From assembly GCA_034190875.2 (NCBI GenBank), contig CM067344.1, positions 33,453,287-33,517,286 of the forward strand: a DNA stretch of 64,000 nucleotides, in the 5' to 3' direction. The translations under genes were made by a program, and so were the position numbers. Every line of letters starts with the position of its first letter. Position 1 is the stretch's first letter. Below are positions 1-14,929 of this stretch, piece by piece. The stretch comes from Urechis unicinctus. Lineage: Eukaryota; Annelida; Polychaeta; Xenopneusta; Urechidae. The notes under the pieces were generated by a model. It was not told where the DNA came from and did no database searches. It saw only the letters and a list, made by a program, of their open reading frames with translations.

Positions 1-3000
1 TGGCTAAGACCCTGCTTGCAAATATGTTCTCAGGGTCTTCAAGTTCTTTTCGACAGAAGTCTCGAAATCCTTCTTGACATTGTTTTGCTCTTCGTAAAGC
101 ATAAAGCAGTCTCTGAGACTTCAACGCCTACTTTACTCAGTCAGAGCCACCAATTAGCACTCAATAACGATTGACGGCCCCTGGTCTTAGCAGCTTATTT
201 TGCAAGATGCCCAAGACTTAGTAGTTGCGCCTTAAGGTGAAGGAATCTTAGTTACTGAATCTTGCTAGTTCGCCCCAATATATGTCGCGAATATTATTTC
301 TTGTGAACAGAACAACACAAAAGAAACGCTATCACATCGTTAGCTCGGGATCATCTTTGGTCAGCATGCTAGCGACTAATATGAATTATTATTCGAAATT
401 TCCATCAAATTGCTTTCAGCTGTTAGGTTAACATAGAATGTCAGCCTAATACAAAAAATATTGATTCATGATTGAACAATGGCAAACGAGATGATATCTT
501 GTCGATAATACAATATAATCAATGACCGAAGAATTTACGGTTTGTGGTGTAGACACATAATGCCCAAATTTATCCGAATAGTGTTACAATAGGCCCTTAG
601 CCGGATACCAAGCCGTTTTATCCTGCCTTATATGCTCTTCCTCTCATGTAGCCAAGTAAAGAAGCTGGAATTCTATGTATTTATCACACAAAAGGAAAAC
701 CAGTTAACTCATTGCTCGGTGGAAATGCAATAGTGATTTTATTACTTTTCATTGGTCCATATCAAGATGTGTTTAAAGCCATCTTGTCAACTGGACCAAT
801 TACGGTCGTTACGTTACTCTCAAGTGGCAACAATGCGCTCGACAATCATCATGAATAGTGGCATCGACTTTATCGAAGATTCTGTAAGATCAATTCAGCC
901 GCACCTCAGTGTGCAATGATCTATCGCTGTAAGATCGCAGTAGCCGTAACTCGCTTTAGATTCGATTAATACGATCATCTTGCTGCATAATTCGCCAGGC
1001 CCATGGTACCAGGAGATCAGCTTATTTATTGTTACCGTCTGTCCTGTAGTTCTATGCCATTTAAGCCAGTCCAAGTTTCTAATCGTCACCATATTTTGCA
1101 AATCCATGAGAAGTGTCACTGCATAACCATATTTTCTTCTATAAACCCGCATATGGATATAGTGCATAGAAGCCGATAAATCATCAGGCTGATATATTTA
1201 AACGCTAGGCAACAATATAATGACCACTACAGTGGCTTCATATGACTGGATAGAGAAATGCGGCGTGGACAGGTATTGACTGCAGAAAGAATGGTTAAGT
1301 GGGCTATGTGGTTTTTTTTCTCATTCATGGCACCATATCGCAGCCTTAAAAAATGCGCGACAGCGAGGAGGCAATCACTGAACGAGTAGCTTGAATAAAA
1401 GAAGCACCACAAATGTAGCATTATTTACGATTATGCTACTATTCATGCACATCAGTGAACGCACAGAGTATAACTGAGTTGTGTGAATCGGGTGGAAACA
1501 TAGCATAATATTTGGGGGTTACTCCTTAATCATACAAACTCACAGGCAAAAGCTCATATCACTTCTCTTCGTCATCAAAGTCTAAACGCCCTTGATCGTA
1601 ACTGTAATTCTTACCGACAATAGTGTAGTAGTTATTGCCTTGCACACAGATGCAAATTGTGAATATCATCATTAAACTCGAACATACCTTGAGCACCTTA
1701 CATCAAAAGTTAATATCGGTTGAGTATGCCTTGATATGCTATCCCCTTTCCCCTTCATCTATCACGCCAGCAAATTTGCAGTAGGTACTGTACCTTGTTG
1801 TAAATATAATGATAGAATAATATAAAAGCACATTCACATGGTTGGTGAATTATTCATATTTTCAGTGACAACTACTCTTTCAATAGGATATCGCCATCCA
1901 TCCAATCTATTATGGAGCCAAATCATTGAAGCATCAGTGGTCTATATTTAATATTGTGCTCGTCAAGGGAAGTTAACATGTGAACTTTTAGAGAAATTAA
2001 TATTGCATGCACATTTTTTTGACAAGTTTCAAAACACGTAGCATGTGTAGGGCTTCCATACTATCTTTTGCAATTATTAAGTTATGAGGCAGATAGATTT
2101 TCACAATGCATTATCCGTAGGTTGCTGCAACCCCTGATTGAAAAGGTGATTTGGTAGAAACACTGAATTCAAAACTACTTCTCAAGTGATGTGCCATTAT
2201 TGAAGCAATTTCAACTGTGACAAAAAACAATCGTCACGAGAAAAATACCTCTGCTCAGTGGTTTTAATCTCAGCTGAGATTTTGTTGGTCAAAACGTTGG
2301 TTGGTTACCAAAAGTAATTCAACGCAGTTTAATACCACCTAGGCCTTATGCAGTATCATTGCGTGGAAAACCGGGGTTAGCATGGCGCATTTATCGCGTA
2401 TCTTTACGCACAATATACGCACAATATCACATTATCATCATTCAAGGACGATATAAGAACACGAAATATGTCAGTGTAGATGTAAACATTCCTTCAGCTA
2501 TGTATTAGTTACCTTATAATCAGAATCTACATTACGTTATCGTGGAGGTCGTGGAGTTAAAGACGATGCTCGATACAGTATACAGTGCAATGTATTTAGG
2601 GAATATTTCGACAGGTGTTCTTTTGGATTCTGAAATCTAAGTAAAACAATTAAGAAAGGATGTAAAACTGATTGTAAGATGTTTATAATCAATTCAGCCG
2701 TGTGATGAATGATGCATTATGCGTTTTACTTGTGACCTAAGGTGTCACTAACGCAGTCTTTCTAGGTAATAAGTATATATTTATTTTTCCGAAGAGAAAC
2801 AACGCATCCAATATCATCAAGCGGCGTGAATATTGTAGGCATTGATTCTGCCCTAGTCATCGGGTAACTGATTCTTCTGGTTTTTCACATTACACATTGT
2901 GAGTATCTGTTTACATGACACAAACCAAATGCAGATGGTGGTAGAAACACAAATTGCAATTTGTTGCATGCATTATATTTTGATATGATCAGCAACTGCC

Positions 3001-4389
3001 GTTGTTTTTTTCATGCATCATAATAATCAGTGTCCAGCGGCATACCCAAGGTATATACTGTGGTTGAACCAATAGATAACTATATCAAATAGCTGTTGGT
3101 GTTCGGTGACTCCTCCTTATGTTCCAATCCACCAGCTTTAACACATGCGTCAACAATGCCATTTTTGAAAAACTAAAATACACTAAGTGTTTATGAAATT
3201 AGTGAACTTTATTACGGATGGGACGTTTCCGGGGAATTTATCCTGTAGGAATGAAAATAATCATCTGCATATCACTACCTAAGTGTAAATGTGAAGGCGA
3301 TAAGCCGCCATTTTTATTATACAATAGGAAGTAATAGATCCAGCTTTTGCCGTTAGCAAGCTTGGCGGAAAAATACTGGCGTTATATAATGCGTGGACGT
3401 GAAGTGAACAATTGCCATTTTTCGCATTGTCACTATTCTCATACTTAAAATTATGTTTTCGGAATAGAAAGGTTTGGCTTCTAGAACATATAATCGGACA
3501 AAAAAAAGCTGTACACTGCTTAATATATCAATCTTTTTACCTGTCTGCGTATTATTGCCATTCACAATGAATAGTTAGATAGAAAGATTGCCACCAATTT
3601 CACCAATCAGTACGCAACGAATATATGCCAAAAAGGATTAGCCTTTGCAACGATGTATATGCGTTATTATTTCAGGTTAAGCGAATATCATTAAATAGAT
3701 ACTTGTCCCAGCCAGTATTAGTCATTGAGAAAGTACTGTTCAGAGGCATCGTTCTTAGCATTCAAAATTCATACGCAGAAATGCTTCATGCATCTGGAAA
3801 ATGTTCTCATGTTGTGCAAATTTGCTGTTTACAATGTTGCAGTGATCTAGATAATACAGTCTATTACACTTCATAAAGAAAAAGAAAAGGCCCGTTGCAT
3901 TGTTATATTCTTTGTGAGACATTAAAGGTGCATCTGTACTTCGATCAAAGCATCGATATGTGCTGAACTCCGATGCATGACCCCTCGAAGATAATTGTCT
4001 CTTAGCAGTCATCTATCAAGAGGTTGCTTATTTTTAGCAGTTGTACCTGAATGTAAACGTGTCCAAGCGGTCGTCTATCGGTCTTTGGCCTCACTCTATG
4101 CATTATTATCATTGCAGGTTAACAGAATTACACATTGAAAACGCTTTCTCGTGATTAGCTGAGTACACCTTTGCTGAGTATACTAGTGACTACTTATAAC
4201 TGCGACGGCACAACCATTCATGCACCATTTTCATCCACGTAAAAACATTCTTATAATTTAACGGCGCTGTGATTTATGCGTAACGTTCGCGTATATCCAC
4301 AAGACGGTCACGAAAGAAGCGTCGTCATTGAAATATATGGTAGAATAAACCCACAATGCTCTCGATGGTGCATATACAGTGAATTAATC
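1..4389. other. No gene seen
   Basis: AT-rich non-coding DNA. Open frames are at most 90 codons with no recognisable motif. Only repeat E (400-700) stands out. Confidence 0.7.
400..700 (+). repeat. Dispersed repeat E, copy 1
   Basis: Weak but ordered similarity to 4,390-4,700: CTTTCAGCT, a TTAGGT/CTAGGT and ACATAGA/GCATAGA stretch, GATATCTTGTCGA versus CATATCTGGTCGA, and GGATACC followed by CTTCCT.TCAT.TA. Non-coding. Confidence 0.5.
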
Positions 4390-4700
4390 ATCGCAATTTC
4401 AACCGTAATACTTTCAGCTACTAGGTCAGCATAGATCGTCATATTGAAACAAACCGCATAGGGTCATGCAGCCAGACATATAAGCATCGTGGCTAACGAA
4501 ATCATATCTGGTCGACAATACATAATGAGCAATACTCATTAGTAATCACGATATGTAATGCAGACACAAGTTGCGCTTATGTATTGTGAAGGTGATGCGG
4601 TGAGCCTTTACGAGGATACCCAATATCTGGCCTTATTTGTCCTTCCTGTCATACATGTAAAGGAGCTGTCATTCTCTGTGTCTATGTTTAATTTATTAGT
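4390..4700 (+). repeat. Dispersed repeat E, copy 2
   Basis: Partner of 400-700, followed at about 4,850 by a possible SINE that the first copy lacks. Confidence 0.5.
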
Positions 4701-4849
4701 CAAGACATTGCACAATGGCAGCGGCGGCAAAGACCCGCTAATAACACGGAGATATACAAGGCCATGTTTGATTTGGTATATTAACCGAGAAACTCCAACT
4801 ATCAGACCGGGTTATGGTAATAATGGCGCTAAAGTCATTTTCAACAAAG

Positions 4850-5095
4850 AGGTAATATCGCGACGTTGCCCAGAACAGACTGCGAAACCCACGCCGCTAG
4901 GACGAGATCCAGCGCGGTACTGCAGAGTAACCGTGTCGGGTGCATCCCCTTTCTTGTATGGGACCGCCATTTAACGTGATCATTTGAGTCACGGGGAACC
5001 AGTCTGGTTTTCACATTTTGGTATCGAACCCTCAACGTGCGGGTCGCACAGCGACGCAGTTAATCACGCGGCGTGGTGTTTGGTTGGAAGCATAA
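4850..5095 (-). mobile_element. Possible tRNA-derived SINE, reverse orientation
   Basis: A GC-rich island in AT-rich DNA. On the minus strand it has GGTTCGATACC (5,020-5,030), a good Pol III B box. Upstream is a stem-loop with 5-bp arms (GTCGC/GCGAC, 5,043-5,055) where an anticodon arm would be. The A box is poor and the T stem is not fully paired, so this is not a working tRNA. The 3' end is undefined. Confidence 0.4.
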
Positions 5096-5099
5096 TGAA

Positions 5100-8000
5100 G
5101 TAGTACCTTGTCGCATATACAGTCGTTATAACCGCGACACAACTCAGGGAACATCAATCGACTGTCAATCATCAGCAAGCATAGTAATGAGCACCTTTCG
5201 ATGTATTATCTTGTCAGAACTAGACATGTATATATTTAATGTCTGAATGGTAAACAGCATTCAGCAGAATGTATTATAAATCTTGGGTGGATTAATTTTC
5301 AGACGCAATCAAGATAATTATGGAGCCTTTTGTTCTGTTTTGAAGGTTTATTCCTTTATTGGCTCATATCACAGTGACAAAAAAACACAGATTATGCTGA
5401 ACTTCACCAAGAATAAATCGATGGTATATAATTTATGCATAATGGGTGACCACGGATGGGTTCCGCTTGCAATAGTGATTGCAGATTTTAAGGTACTTTC
5501 AAGGAGGCAAATCATGAAATGCATCCAATATCACCGCGATTCACAATCTAGTCTGAAATAATGGATTATGTCTGTAGGACTACTAATTCCCTTCAATTCA
5601 AATTTGATGAAGGATCAAATTAGAATATAAAGAGTATGATAGTAAATGTTGTTGCGAAGAATGATTTTGCTTAGAAGCGAATGCATTCTTTTTGCCTCAT
5701 TTAGAGTATACATCTGAAGCTTGTGGTCGCTACCAAATAGGCAGCTTTGCATTTTCTCTCTGATGGAGTTGACACAGATAAATATCTAGGGTTTGCCTTC
5801 ATCACTCTTTACAATTCGTACGATAGAGTTAAATGAAGCGTTAGCAATGTTTTACCTTACACAAGTAAGTGGGTGTGATGTATTTACCTCCATTAGAGTC
5901 ACAGCTTACGAGATAATCACAGCCTATTCTTTTAGGATTGCATAGTGCGTCATCCTGATAGGTAAACCGGACCCCACATCGATGGATGTACCATAGATAA
6001 TTGACCAGGATGCTTTCATGGCCCATGTCAGTTTGTCCGTTAGGTACTGCAGCCGCAATTGTTACAATGATAACGGTAACGACACGATACTAAAAAACAC
6101 GACATAATCATGTGTTGATAAAAGAGGATTCCGTTGACAGTGGTTTGCTGACCAGGCCAAGCAGTCTAACAGCTTTATGATTTCGAATATCCAGTTTCTT
6201 CTGAAGATTATACGAAATAACCCCTATGGTCTCAAAGTACATTTTGGCCGGCTCTGCATTGCTTCATTTTGCAAGCGCATACAATAGCCATGCCTTATAA
6301 TGGATTTTTCCAATACATTATTGCGTTTATATGCTGACTGATATTACTCAAGGAAGAGGTCTAAAACCTAGCACATATTTGTCTTGAGATTATCCTCTGT
6401 GTAACTGCGCTGCTCCGACCCTCCCTCATAACAACTCACTTCCATTGCTCTGCATATTATTTCTGATTGGATTGGTATTTTCCATTGGTATATAGCAGTA
6501 AATGTAAAATAGTTATTTCTGATAGACGGAATAAAGCGCTTATTGATTATTGTTATTTAGAACATCAGTAGCTACTTCTGTAATATATATATATATATAT
6601 ATATATTAATAGACTTGTGCCTAAAGGTTGAAATGCCGCCTAGAAACGAACATAAGCAGCAATGAGAATGCAAAACGACCTTCTACCTGCCGATATATAG
6701 ATGTATTTCTGGTTAGAAATTTCTCATCAATAGGTACAAATAATGTATGCTAGTATAAACAATGCTAAAATAAACGAATGTTTTCGATTAGTTACTGCGT
6801 CAATATTAGTTTTATTGATGCTATCTGAAGAATGTCAATGGTTAGGGATGAGTTTTCAAATTCCGGCAACTTGGGTAATTAAACCCCGTCGCGACCAACA
6901 TCCTGCGTAATAAGTCTAGCATATTTTAATATTCTCTAGAGCGACGTTTTCTCCTCTCTTGAGGTTTGGGAGATTAAGGCCAGGGTATGGTTGTAATTGT
7001 TGCAAAAATATGAAAATAACAAAACGACTCCCAAGTTATACATGTGCTACTCTCAAAGGAGCGACGGCAGTCCTCCAGGGCATTGCTATCTTCGTAATCG
7101 GATAAAATAAATGTCAAGGCTTACTTTCCAGTCAACGAATTCTCCGATTTGCCATTAACAACGGCTTTTTTGCCTTGGATGATCACAGCATATTTACATT
7201 CTTATCGTGGACCGTTTAACCTGGCTCTTTAATGGCACGCTACAGGAGGCTAACTAATGATAGCACAAACAGCAGGTACTAAGATGAGGCTATAGACCAT
7301 TAGCAAGGGGGACAAAAGGTTAAGGAAATTATTTCAGCTATTAATCCATCCACAGCAATGACCTAAATATAACTTATTAATGATAATAACTTTCAATGAA
7401 TATAAGCAGCAAATTTCAAAATACTGAATATATCTGTATTGGCATCGACCGTCGTAAAGGCTTTTTTCACCTGGCCAGTATGGACTGCATTGTGGTTATG
7501 AGGCAGGTGTAACTATTGATCGAGGCTACGGCAGCACTTGATACATATTACCAACCAAAATGACAATATTGTGTCTTTAACTTGTACGCATAGCGAGGGA
7601 TTGTCCCACTGGTTACAGTCAGATCGTAAACGCCAGTTTCTATGATGCGAGCAATAGCAAATACATAATCATAAACATTATGTGCCAGAGACCCCTTGCA
7701 ATGTGTAGATTTGCACTGAAGGAGTTCATATGTATGATTAGTTGTGCACCGTACCCAATTTGATCAGAAACGGTGTATTTACACTTGACATTGCTAACTT
7801 GTATCCATGCAAACGTTTCGCCGAGGAATGGTCCGAGCGTATGGCTATAATTTTTCAGACATTATTAACTCCTGCTGCTCATACGAAAACCAAACTCGCC
7901 AAGTGATATGATAGGCATGCACGTGGTACAAATTATACAACCGGAGGAATGCCATGTTATTACTTCTACTACATTACCAAACACGACGTATAATCATTTG

Positions 8001-11000
8001 CTCTTCATCCCAAGTGGGTTTCGCTGATTTGGATGTGGAGGTGTATAGTAAAATAATAGCCCATCCACACTAATATGTGGATCATTTAACAGAATCAACA
8101 TGCCCAAAGAGTTATTTGATCTGAGGTAAACCATGGATAAAGCTTTAACAGCTTAGGACTTTCGAGATATAGCTTCAAGTATTTCTAAAATTGTGTTTAA
8201 TAACGTGCATTCTAGCTAACATGAACTACATCAATTCACTTACTTTTCAACAACCCGGCTTTTGGCCTATTTCAGCAGGGGCACACAAAGAGCCCATGCG
8301 CTAATTAAACCTTTGATAAAGCGATTTGAATCTGGGTACATTGCCTACTATTTGTGTCATATATAACAGATGGAATTGTTAATTATTGCAACGGCTAACG
8401 ACGACGACAATACATTAATAACGACCAATACCATACAATTGTAAAAAAAATCTAGAATGTACAGCATAAACATTCGAGATTAACATAGTCTTTATCAGTA
8501 TGATCTCAAGAAGACCTTTTAAGAAGCTCTGTTTCCCTGAGGAAAACATGTATATTCAATACTATGCTCTTTATAAAACTGACTAAGCGAATGGAGGCTT
8601 TTCATACCTTCTACGAGGCGCATTCGTTGCTTTCCGTCCACATGAAGCCGAGAAATACCTGTCTGACATAAAGGTGCAAATGCCCATTGTAATATCTCTG
8701 TGGTAATGTTGGTGTGGTTATATATAAGGGGCAGCTCTATTACATATTTGCGGTGGAAGTAAGGACGGTTAGCATAGCTTTACGAGTTTACCACCTGAAT
8801 CATAAACATTGGATCCCCATGAGTGCAACACCATATGTTCAGAACCTCCTACACAGGCCTTTATGGATAACATGGACAATCTAAGCAAACTTCATTGTCA
8901 TGCTGCTATTGGTATTGTTTACTACGGCTTAGAAGAGATCCCCGATATGATTGGAACACGTCTGAAAGAGGAATGCGTATGCCTCTTACTAATGACATTA
9001 CCAGCATTAGAGGATACCAAGCAATATTACAACCCAGACCTTCTACCCTTAATTTTAAGTTTATTAACATCATAGATTCTTCTTTAAGGGTTAATATGAA
9101 ATGCGTCGTGATACCAGATTCCGAGATATCGCTGTGTCTTGTCACAGGTTCAATTCCATATATGCATCATGATATGTGATCGGATGTCAGTCATAAACCA
9201 TGAAGCTATTCATGCAAGGTTGCTATTCTGCTTATTTTGCTTCCATATTAAATCATGCTATACAAACCTACGAGACGGACTGCCACTGTAAATTGCTTTG
9301 GGATATTGTATGCACCAGAGACTCTATAACGGCCTTGCAACTTTGAGTGCTCATATAAACTGATTCCATTGATTACTACAAGCACACAGCATGCCTGCCC
9401 AGATATATCATCATGAGGATTGCACCCATATCTTTCGGCAGTCTTGCTGGCATTAACACCTATCTGGCAGATTATGTATTGGGTCGATTTTTGTATGTGC
9501 TTTCGGAATATTACTTAATGACATTCATCATATTAAGCAGTACTATATAGGTTTGGTGAAATTATATTTCTAACATAGCGTGTCAGACAACAATAAAGAC
9601 CGGCAAAACATGAATTCAGTTATGTTGTAAATGCTATAATATTTACATTAGACACAGCCCGACTATCGTATTCGATAAAATAAACCAGGCTTAAATTTGC
9701 ACAAATATCAATCTCTAACGGAAATGCGCTCAAAATAGCGTTTTGTGCCTGGATTATGCAACAAACAACGCATATGACATCGGCCTGTCAGTTAATTTAA
9801 CAAAGAACAATCCATGGTTATATGTGTTTCCTGCATGCGTTATTTGTATAAATTGCGACAGGTATCTGACCAATCTGATAAGTCGAAATCCTTTTATATA
9901 ATGAAAAGATATACTAATCAATGACAGTTTCTTGCTTTCCGGCACGCCGTTAGCATGGGTTTGTTCTCTTATCTTTAACGAAGAAACAGATCTCTAACAA
10001 CCAAGACACACCACATAAACTTAAAATTTTACACCCATAGGAGACTGTCACAGCTGTTGAAAGGATAGCGAAGGGGTCCAGAGCTGTGGATTTAGGAATA
10101 TCGATTCTCACTTAATGTCTCAAACTTAACTTAAGCGAGATAATGGTAAGTTGTCTGCAGTTAATTGTTACAGTGTTCTATCACTTGCTGGGAACAACAC
10201 ACGTAAAATCATTCATCACAAGTGAAATTGCAAACATGGATTATCCAATTATAGATATAGCAACCACTCTTATAGATATCATTACAGTGACGATAGGCCC
10301 AATGGAAGTGGAGGTTTGGAGGTCATGTTCAAGAATACTGTGCAGATTCCCTCATTCTGGACGATTTAAACGCTTTCCTCAAGCTCACATCTTCTGAGCC
10401 TTTCCATTAATTCTAGTTAATGGTCAATTCCCTCTGCGCTACATTGGTCCGATATCTTCTCTACGGAAGATAATTACATGTAGCGCGGTTTTTCTTTCCC
10501 CTCGGCACAAACAGGTACTCGGTACGTTCAGCTATATATGGATTGTCATATGTCAGATGCACTCTTGTTACACAACACTGGCTTCTAGGATAAATAGGTC
10601 CGTTGTTGAAAATATTTTCCCACAAATGGTACTGCAGTCTACATGACTACCTTTCCAAGATTAGAGTGTATTTGCACATATACTTATTCTAGGAATGACA
10701 CCTTTGTATGTTCAATCGCAGGTAAGCTTGAATCCAAATATAATGCTATATACAAAAAAACTAAATGTACCGATCTGACTTATAAAATAAAACAGATAGA
10801 TATCTCGCAAAATGTTAAACAATGCAATCATGTTTTATATATTTACCCGTGCATTTAATAAAGTCCAATGCTACAGGGAAGATCGCCGAAGAGGAAATTA
10901 CGCTGCGCGTGGGGTGGTCGTTTTCCTAAATATCACGCTGGTTCATATCTTAGGTATCATTTGAACAAGCGAGGAAGTTTACATCAATCACGTGCGAATC

Positions 11001-12037
11001 GTTCATCAACTATTATATAATGCACGGAGATAACGTGTCAAAGTGAAATTTACGTGTTTGCTTATGGCATTAGTGGTCTATTATATTATTTCTACAAGAA
11101 CAATTAAATACATTTTCTGACCACCTTTCATACTGCCGTTACATTTTAAACGGTAATGCACTCGTGTCAATCGTTTTTCGGTTGCCATTCGTTAGTGAAC
11201 AATGGTGTCCATAGGAGTTGCATTGAAACACTGGTGTCCAAACACCCGTAATTTGGATGGCTGTGTTCAATTACAGACTATATTACAGTAACATCAAAAA
11301 GGGTACGGGACGCAGTCGAAGCGTTAAAAGCTTGAACTTTAGCAAGCCATAGCTTTGAGAGAGATAATATATTTTAAGTGGCTTTTCAATATAACCATTA
11401 ACAACGCCAAACATAAGGCACATCGTGGTGGTTATTGAGGAGTGATGTGCAAATAATATGATGGTTATACTTCCTCGAATAATCATTACATACTATACAT
11501 ACCATCTATCTTGTCGTACCGATGTTCATGCGTACCTTATTGCTATGCACTTTTTTAGTTTGCAATACGGCGTATATTGTCATAGTTAGTGCTGAAAATG
11601 CAGACTTCCTAGGGGAGGATTAGATTCTCTTTTATCAATAATATGACCGATTTTGGATATACTAGCCAATTCCAGCGATCTCAATGGAATAAGTGTTCGC
11701 TTCATCTTATTTTGCGCACTGATATTTGGGATTTATCACCGTGACAATAGTCTCCTTTGGGCCGGGACGGAAATATATACAGTGCGACAATAGGTACTAT
11801 ATAAGTTCATCAGCTTCCATACATCAGAAACGCATAGGTATCCGACATCGCTGTGTTTACCGCGAGATTTGATGTTTTAAATATCACTGATAACGAGCGG
11901 GGCATGATCGGCCGGATGCTTCTTGTGCAATGTTAATGTCAACTAGGGAGATATTTTGGGTAGTTTTGCAGGAATACTGCTGCAAGTATAGTTTCAATTG
12001 TATCCAGGCTATAAGAAGCATATATAAATACGCTATT

Positions 12038-12038
<1 letters not shown>
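5100..12038. other. No gene seen
   Basis: AT-rich DNA with short random open frames. Faint similarity between about 6,090-6,360 and 7,970-8,300 (CTTTAACAGCTTAGGACTTTC against TAACAGCTTTATGATTTC) suggests another very old duplication. Confidence 0.65.
6582..6606. repeat. (AT)n microsatellite
   Basis: An uninterrupted AT run of 25 bases between unremarkable AT-rich sequence. Confidence 0.95.

Positions 12039-12096
<58 letters not shown>
12039..12096. repeat. (CA)29 microsatellite
   Basis: A perfect AC run of 58 bases that directly abuts the TA-rich array beginning at 12,102. Confidence 0.98.
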
Positions 12097-12097
<1 letters not shown>

Positions 12098-12101
12098 GTA
12101 T

Positions 12102-12210
12102 CTATATATATGTATATATATAAATGTATATATACATATATATACATATATACATACATATACAATATATATATACAACAATATATATATATACACATAT
12201 ATACACGTGT

Positions 12211-12296
<86 letters not shown>

Positions 12297-12398
12297 GTGT
12301 ACACATACATGTTTATATATTTATATATAAATATAAATATATATGTATATACATAAATAAACATATATATATATAATATATATGCATGCATACATAAG

Positions 12399-12433
<35 letters not shown>

Positions 12434-12501
12434 CTATAGATACAAATGTATATATATATTTTTTTATATATATATATGAATATATATATATGCATATATA
12501 T

Positions 12502-12547
<46 letters not shown>

Positions 12548-12592
12548 AATACATTCATACATCTATATATATATTTATTTATATATGTATAT

Positions 12593-12636
<44 letters not shown>

Positions 12637-12642
12637 GTTTAC

Positions 12643-12673
<31 letters not shown>

Positions 12674-12690
12674 ATATATATATTATTATT
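12102..12690. repeat. Imperfect (TA)n array with ATAC/ATGC interruptions
   Basis: Nearly 590 bases of TATA with short interruptions (ACACGTGT, ATGCATGCAT, TTTTTT). Long open frames of alternating Tyr and Ile on both strands are artefacts of the repeat. Confidence 0.97.
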
Positions 12691-13489
12691 CGATGTAATT
12701 TGCTTATATTTCGGGATGTAGTGAAATATATTATTGCGCGCCAATAACATTGCAATATTGAGGAGTTAAACCAAATATCACTGTATGAAATGTCCTGATG
12801 ACAAAATAAATATATCAGTTGCTTTCTGTGCCTTTTTATAATGGTGTCACAATTATATAATATTTACAGCTGATTGTACGGAAACATGAACTATTCATCA
12901 ACCATTCCAAATATTCTAGCCATGTCTTATTTCTATTTTATAAAAGCTCACAATACATGGGCTAGCGGAACCTTCCAAAAATGGACCGGAAGTCCGGAAA
13001 TAGTCCAAAAAGCGGTGAGTCAAGGCTCCAAAGTGTGAGAATGTTACAAGCCGGAGTAAACATTATTAACTGTTTGACACAGAAGTCAAGGAGAAACATG
13101 CTTGCTTGTTAATTTACTTGTGTTTATATGCTATATCACAAAATGCTAAGTTAATGACGTATGATGACTAAAAGCACTCGAATATATCTTTTAAAAAACA
13201 CCCCGATGCATGCCAAATCGATTAGTTGCGATGTTGCTCGTTGATGGTATAATTCTTTGATTTATTGCTGTAGGTCATAACTTTTGTTCAATTCAGTGAT
13301 AAATATTTGCAGCATTATCACCCTTATTATCTTTCTGCGTGCCTTTCCCAACAAAACATATGGACACAGCGCCATTGATCGCAGCAAAGTGTACTCAAAA
13401 AGGAACTACAGAATGAAAATATTTCAGTGCTCTACAGTGTTCAATCAGAAGAGAGACTACTGACTGTGAACGATCGTTTGCTTGTGAGG

Positions 13490-13840
13490 AATGCGTGTTT
13501 CGTAGCATCTATCGCAATGCCCGAAAATGAATCACGCTGGCAGCTGTGCAGTAGTGTGGCAAGGCAATCAGAAACACTCCAGCATACCCGACCAATCATC
13601 ACCTCCCAGGGGTTACATAACAGTGTTGATAAACGTATACCCTCCCTTGCTGCACTTCTATCATTGCGATAGCTGTAGAAGGTCGACGAACGCACAATGT
13701 TTTGACAAGAGTTGGCCATCGATTGTAAACGGAGGAAGTCTATATCTGCATACTTGTACAATATCTGTCCTCGTCGAGGCAAGCGTCCGAATATGCAAAC
13801 AATTGAAGCGATTACTGCGCTAATCTTTAAAGGCAGACAT
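13490..13840 (+). repeat. Dispersed repeat D, copy 1
   Basis: Shares CAGCATACCCGACCAATCAT and flanking similarity with 14,980-15,260, and CGTCCGAATATGCAAACAAT with 63,838. It is somewhat GC-richer than its surroundings. Open frames on both strands are not conserved between copies, so I do not call a gene. Confidence 0.75.
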
Positions 13841-14929
13841 TAAAGGCGGACAGTTATAAAGAGTTATTTAAGTAACGAGCTCTATTCGAAAAGCATCTGT
13901 TTGCTCCGGATCCGGATCAATTTACAAACAATGGACTTAAATTGTTTGTTAAATAATAAATATATTTCAATGTTTTAGTAATTATTGTCATCTGAAATGT
14001 CAAATAAGTAAGTGACCAAGAGTGTTACTTAGATAAACCGGAATCCAGTGACGATAAGGAGAGAGGTACAAAATGCAAATGAAGCAGAGAAATTCCATCT
14101 GTAAATTGGACAAAGCGCCACTGAAAGGTAAAAAGACAAGCAAGCTAATTTCTGCTCGGGAAGTCAATTGCTACTCGTTCAATAGACTAATCATATAGCG
14201 GTGTTATCCTCACATGTTTTGCACTATTAGACGTGTTTTGCACCTGAGAGTTGGCTACTGCTTCATTCTTTCAGATCGATATCGTAACACAACCCGCTGA
14301 TATAAACTACCGTTTTGACGGGAATAGATACGAAATCATGCAGACAAGTACATTAGATGCACCAGTCAGGGTGAAGTAATCGATTATCACCTAATGTGAA
14401 TGATATAGTAGCCATATCAATTGTACGTTCATTACATCACCATATGTGTACATCGGCATATGTTCAATTTATTGTGCGATGTGCCACATTGATTAAACTT
14501 GCTCTCACATACACAAGAGACGGCTGATAGCAATATATCTTACGTTGATTTGTCTCTATTAAACACCTTATGGTGCAAACCATTGTTCACATGTTAACTT
14601 TGTGGGTGCTGCTCATTTGTGTGAAGTGAAATTCGTCTTGTTCAAATTCGTCTGCGTCCATGAATTGTGGCCTTATATATTCGGTTATGGAAATGCCATC
14701 GTTGAAAACAATGCAAAAAAGAGGACATCCTTTCGAAAAGAACCACATAAGCAACAAAAAGGGATTTCTTTATATTCGCTGGGAACCCTAAGGGGGACCA
14801 CACACAAGAAAGAATAATGGCCGACTACTGTACACAGTGCTCTTTTGCATCTGATAAGAAGAGAAATAATCGGTGATTTCATCAAACAATTGCACATTTA
14901 TGCATACCCACGGATTGCTGTAGACTTTG

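Noticed and set aside
11884-12747. Several long open frames on both strands rich in Tyr-Ile, Thr-His or Cys-Val
   Set aside because: They are translations of the TA and CA microsatellites and occur in all frames.
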